In this document: piece by piece, positions 63,301 to 64,000 of the stretch
Layout of the letters: each line of letters opens with the position of its first letter
How positions within the stretch are numbered: the stretch's first letter is position 1
Notes under the pieces: generated by a model
Databases searched by the model: none
Seen by the model: the letters and a program-made list of their open reading frames with translations, nothing else
Told to the model about the DNA's origin: nothing
Program-made: the position numbers and the translations under genes
DNA from: DAOMNO01 sp035443885
GTDB lineage: Bacteria > Planctomycetota > Phycisphaerae > Phycisphaerales > SM1A02
Length of the DNA: 64,000 nucleotides
NCBI GenBank assembly: GCA_035443885.1
Contig: DAOMNO010000005.1
Span: 62,001 to 126,000, forward strand
Reading direction: 5' to 3'

Positions 63301-63697
63301 TTGGATGACCCTCAACGATCTCCGCGGTGTGCACAGTGACCACGTTCGGGTGGGAGAGGCGCGTGATGGCGTGAACTTCTTGAGTGAACTGTTCGCGATC
63401 GCGCCCGGAGAGCATGATGCCCGCGCCGAGCCGCTTGACCGCGACAGTTCGATCGGTGCCAGGTTGAATGGCGCGATACACCGAGCCTTGCCCGCCGCGA
63501 CCAATTTCTTCGAGCAGGACGTAGTCACCAAGTTGTCCAAGCGCGGGGGGCGGCTGCACCGCGCGGCGTGCGCAGTCAAGCCACGTGTCGGAAGTGTCAT
63601 CAAACCCGAATACTGTCGTCAGCAGCGAGTTGTCAAAGTCTGCTGCAGTCGTGGGGTTTTCTGCTCGCGGGGGAGTTGGCGGCGTCGGCGCGGTCAT
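60383..63697 (-). CDS. Serine/threonine protein kinase with WD40-type C-terminal domain
   Basis: The 1,104-residue protein has a Hanks-type kinase domain at about 58-330: IGRGGQGSVYRAI (Gly loop), AVKRLG (K88), VIHRDIKPSNILV (catalytic loop) and LDFGIAKL. A single membrane helix (AASTFVVLTLVTGVIVSTAS) near 360 separates it from a large C-terminal WD40-type propeller with repeats such as LSLDFSPDGTLLATASFEK, GTKVITASWDGTIRVWDART, ALFSNDSNWIISAAPDNTMR. Such kinases are abundant in Planctomycetota. The start overlaps the sigma-factor stop (ATGA), so a two-gene signalling operon is likely. Confidence 0.92.
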   Translation of the reverse strand: MTAPTPPTPPRAENPTTAADFDNSLLTTVFGFDDTSDTWLDCARRAVQPPPALGQLGDYVLLEEIGRGGQGSVYRAIQPGTDRTVAVKRLGAGIMLSGRDREQFTQEVHAITRLSHPNVVTVHTAEIVEGHPIIVMEYVDGVAIDRWAEGVSDGQGGIKAPTLEQILTTFAQVCDAVAHAHQRGVIHRDIKPSNILVGADGAPHVLDFGIAKLTDDLQNNGTMTIHSSTGFAGTPLYSSPEQLDGRADRIDTRSDVFSLGVLLYRLLAGQEPFVLGGGLTAMLNCINRGPQQRPSQLNASLNRELDWIALKALESDPDQRYQTVDALATDVRHYLSDKPLLAHPPSKWYLTRKFVRRHRSAVAASTFVVLTLVTGVIVSTASYVRAEQARRAEFAARQHAELRRYIADIRTAATALSVGDVGSVRAALVDAPTEHRGWEWHYLMRCSDDSLAVIDSLPGDPVARHLSGFGPWLYVSSPNAHIARLYDVQEDTPRLIGVAGTGAANRAVILLPEQHLLADDAAIISKSETGTFTPVVTLPDNTSYAGFVNVRGDTQLILYQMPGRFIFVPLDAIELAMASSTDHDSLPVLDIPHDAATLEISNFRHSYSMSHAVGTLIALGSGTAGEVVLIDADMPRVVSQAHVHKKGMLSLDFSPDGTLLATASFEKTARILSVPELDVVMELHGHDEVVSTIAFLPCGTKVITASWDGTIRVWDARTGQCTRILRGHDGAIRGMHVREDGAMAYTLGDDGEVRQWSLRDSDGPSRNRVIDKLPRIAGFAITPDVPTSGWCIATGFWPDQENPKTIAQAVSVTHPDIRHTLIVNDCLLDPSYSCTIRAVDCHPSGSPVAVGGYDGTITFFDVPRAPNEPFPLHQPLSSITFFGEETDGRGLARHTVRIGSFNPDQLDCVRFSPAGTHLTASIGSNIAVFDARTGQDVARAVLNPGVLSIAFSPDGDQIAIASTDGTVAFWRWMSDTQPETKIQLNCQHADIDWSRDGQWIVCASYGGATRLWRANDFSRTFELHARDACFSARFNGDGTRIVTAGYDRTIRVWHTESALELLTLHGHELFLAKALFSNDSNWIISAAPDNTMRLWDGRPRSTQP

Positions 63698-64000
63698 TCC
63701 GGGCCGTCTTCTTCGTGCACCTGTCGGGTGATCTGCTCGCGAAGGCGATCACGCACCCGCTGCAGTGCTTTGTACACCGCATTTTCGGTCATCCCCATGC
63801 TCTCGGCAATCTGTCGCGCCGGTCGATTCATCAGGGCCTCCTCAAAGACGGCGATGCTGCGCGGGTCCATCGACGCACGCACGTGCATCAGCGCGAGACG
63901 ATAGTGATGGTTCACCCACTCACGTTCAAATGCTGCTTCAAGCGCATGATCGTGAGCATGATGAACATCGCCGTTGTGATGGACTACCGGATTGGCCGCG
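63694..64000 (-). CDS. ECF sigma factor, C-terminal part (runs off the right edge)
   Basis: The minus-strand frame is open from the right edge to the stop at 63694 (about 101 codons). It contains a His-rich linker (HHNGDVHHAHDHALEAAFER), then EWVNHHYRLALMHVRASMD, then a sigma-70 region 4 helix-turn-helix (IAESMGMTENAVYKALQRVR). The missing N-terminus would hold region 2. The pair with the WD40-type kinase suggests that the kinase senses a signal and controls this sigma factor, or that both belong to one signalling unit. A GTG at 63915 is only an internal codon. Confidence 0.82.
   Translation of the reverse strand, partial: AANPVVHHNGDVHHAHDHALEAAFEREWVNHHYRLALMHVRASMDPRSIAVFEEALMNRPARQIAESMGMTENAVYKALQRVRDRLREQITRQVHEEDGPE

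Overview
The window reads as a chromosomal segment of a GC-rich, Gram-negative-type Planctomycetota bacterium, most likely a Phycisphaerae relative. The pointers are secreted proteins ending in short EF-hand/dockerin-like repeats of the type ADLNxSGxVDVQDLLILLGAWG, a choice-of-anchor-A protein with a PEP-CTERM tail, a Ser/Thr kinase with a WD40-type C-terminus coupled to an ECF sigma factor, and a complete-looking outer-membrane and lipid A cluster with an LpxC-FabZ fusion. No rRNA, tRNA, CRISPR array, insertion sequence or prophage was seen. Taxonomy is inferred from gene content only.

Layout. 1-313: N-terminal fragment of a protein running off the left edge. 0.8-11 kb: secreted dockerin-tagged proteins (a seven-repeat propeller, a repeat-module protein, a zinc metalloprotease carrying the same module) around a ParA ATPase, a VanZ-like membrane protein and the lipid II flippase MurJ. 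11-19.3 kb: housekeeping genes (CBM48-like protein, recJ, nfo, a TPR lipoprotein, queF-rdgB, a homocysteine methyltransferase-like gene). 19.5-19.7 kb: a candidate free-standing structured RNA. 19.7-28.5 kb: envelope biogenesis (divergent lpxD paralogue, bamA, two skp/ompH, lpxD, lpxC-fabZ, lpxA), probably supplying lipid A and outer-membrane protein assembly together. 28.5-35.7 kb: a hydrolase, an extremely acidic protein, a giant PQQ-propeller protein, a membrane protein and a lipoprotein. 35.9-42 kb: a type IV pilus set (pilT, pilC, three minor-pilin-like proteins, one of them 833 aa with calcium-loop motifs). 42-48.3 kb: queD, a three-PAS HWE-type histidine kinase, gmk, and an OPT transporter with a small partner. 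48.6-50.7 kb: a TlpA-like thioredoxin protein preceded by a structured minus-strand leader. 50.7-55.5 kb: two dockerin-tagged secreted proteins. 55.9-59.2 kb: ribosomal protein S21 with a Gly/Arg/Ser-rich tail, and a membrane pyrophosphatase with a large insertion. 59.3-64 kb: the PEP-CTERM protein and the kinase/sigma pair, which runs off the right edge.

The strongest candidate for something undescribed is the minus-strand element at about 50,274-50,640. It has a Shine-Dalgarno sequence that complements the canonical 16S rRNA 3' tail over about 15 bases, a 13-codon ORF with three Cys codons, nested and competing inverted repeats, and a strong terminator, all upstream of a thioredoxin-fold gene. 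The second is the roughly 190-nt candidate RNA at 19,521-19,710. Both are read from sequence alone and have no comparative support.
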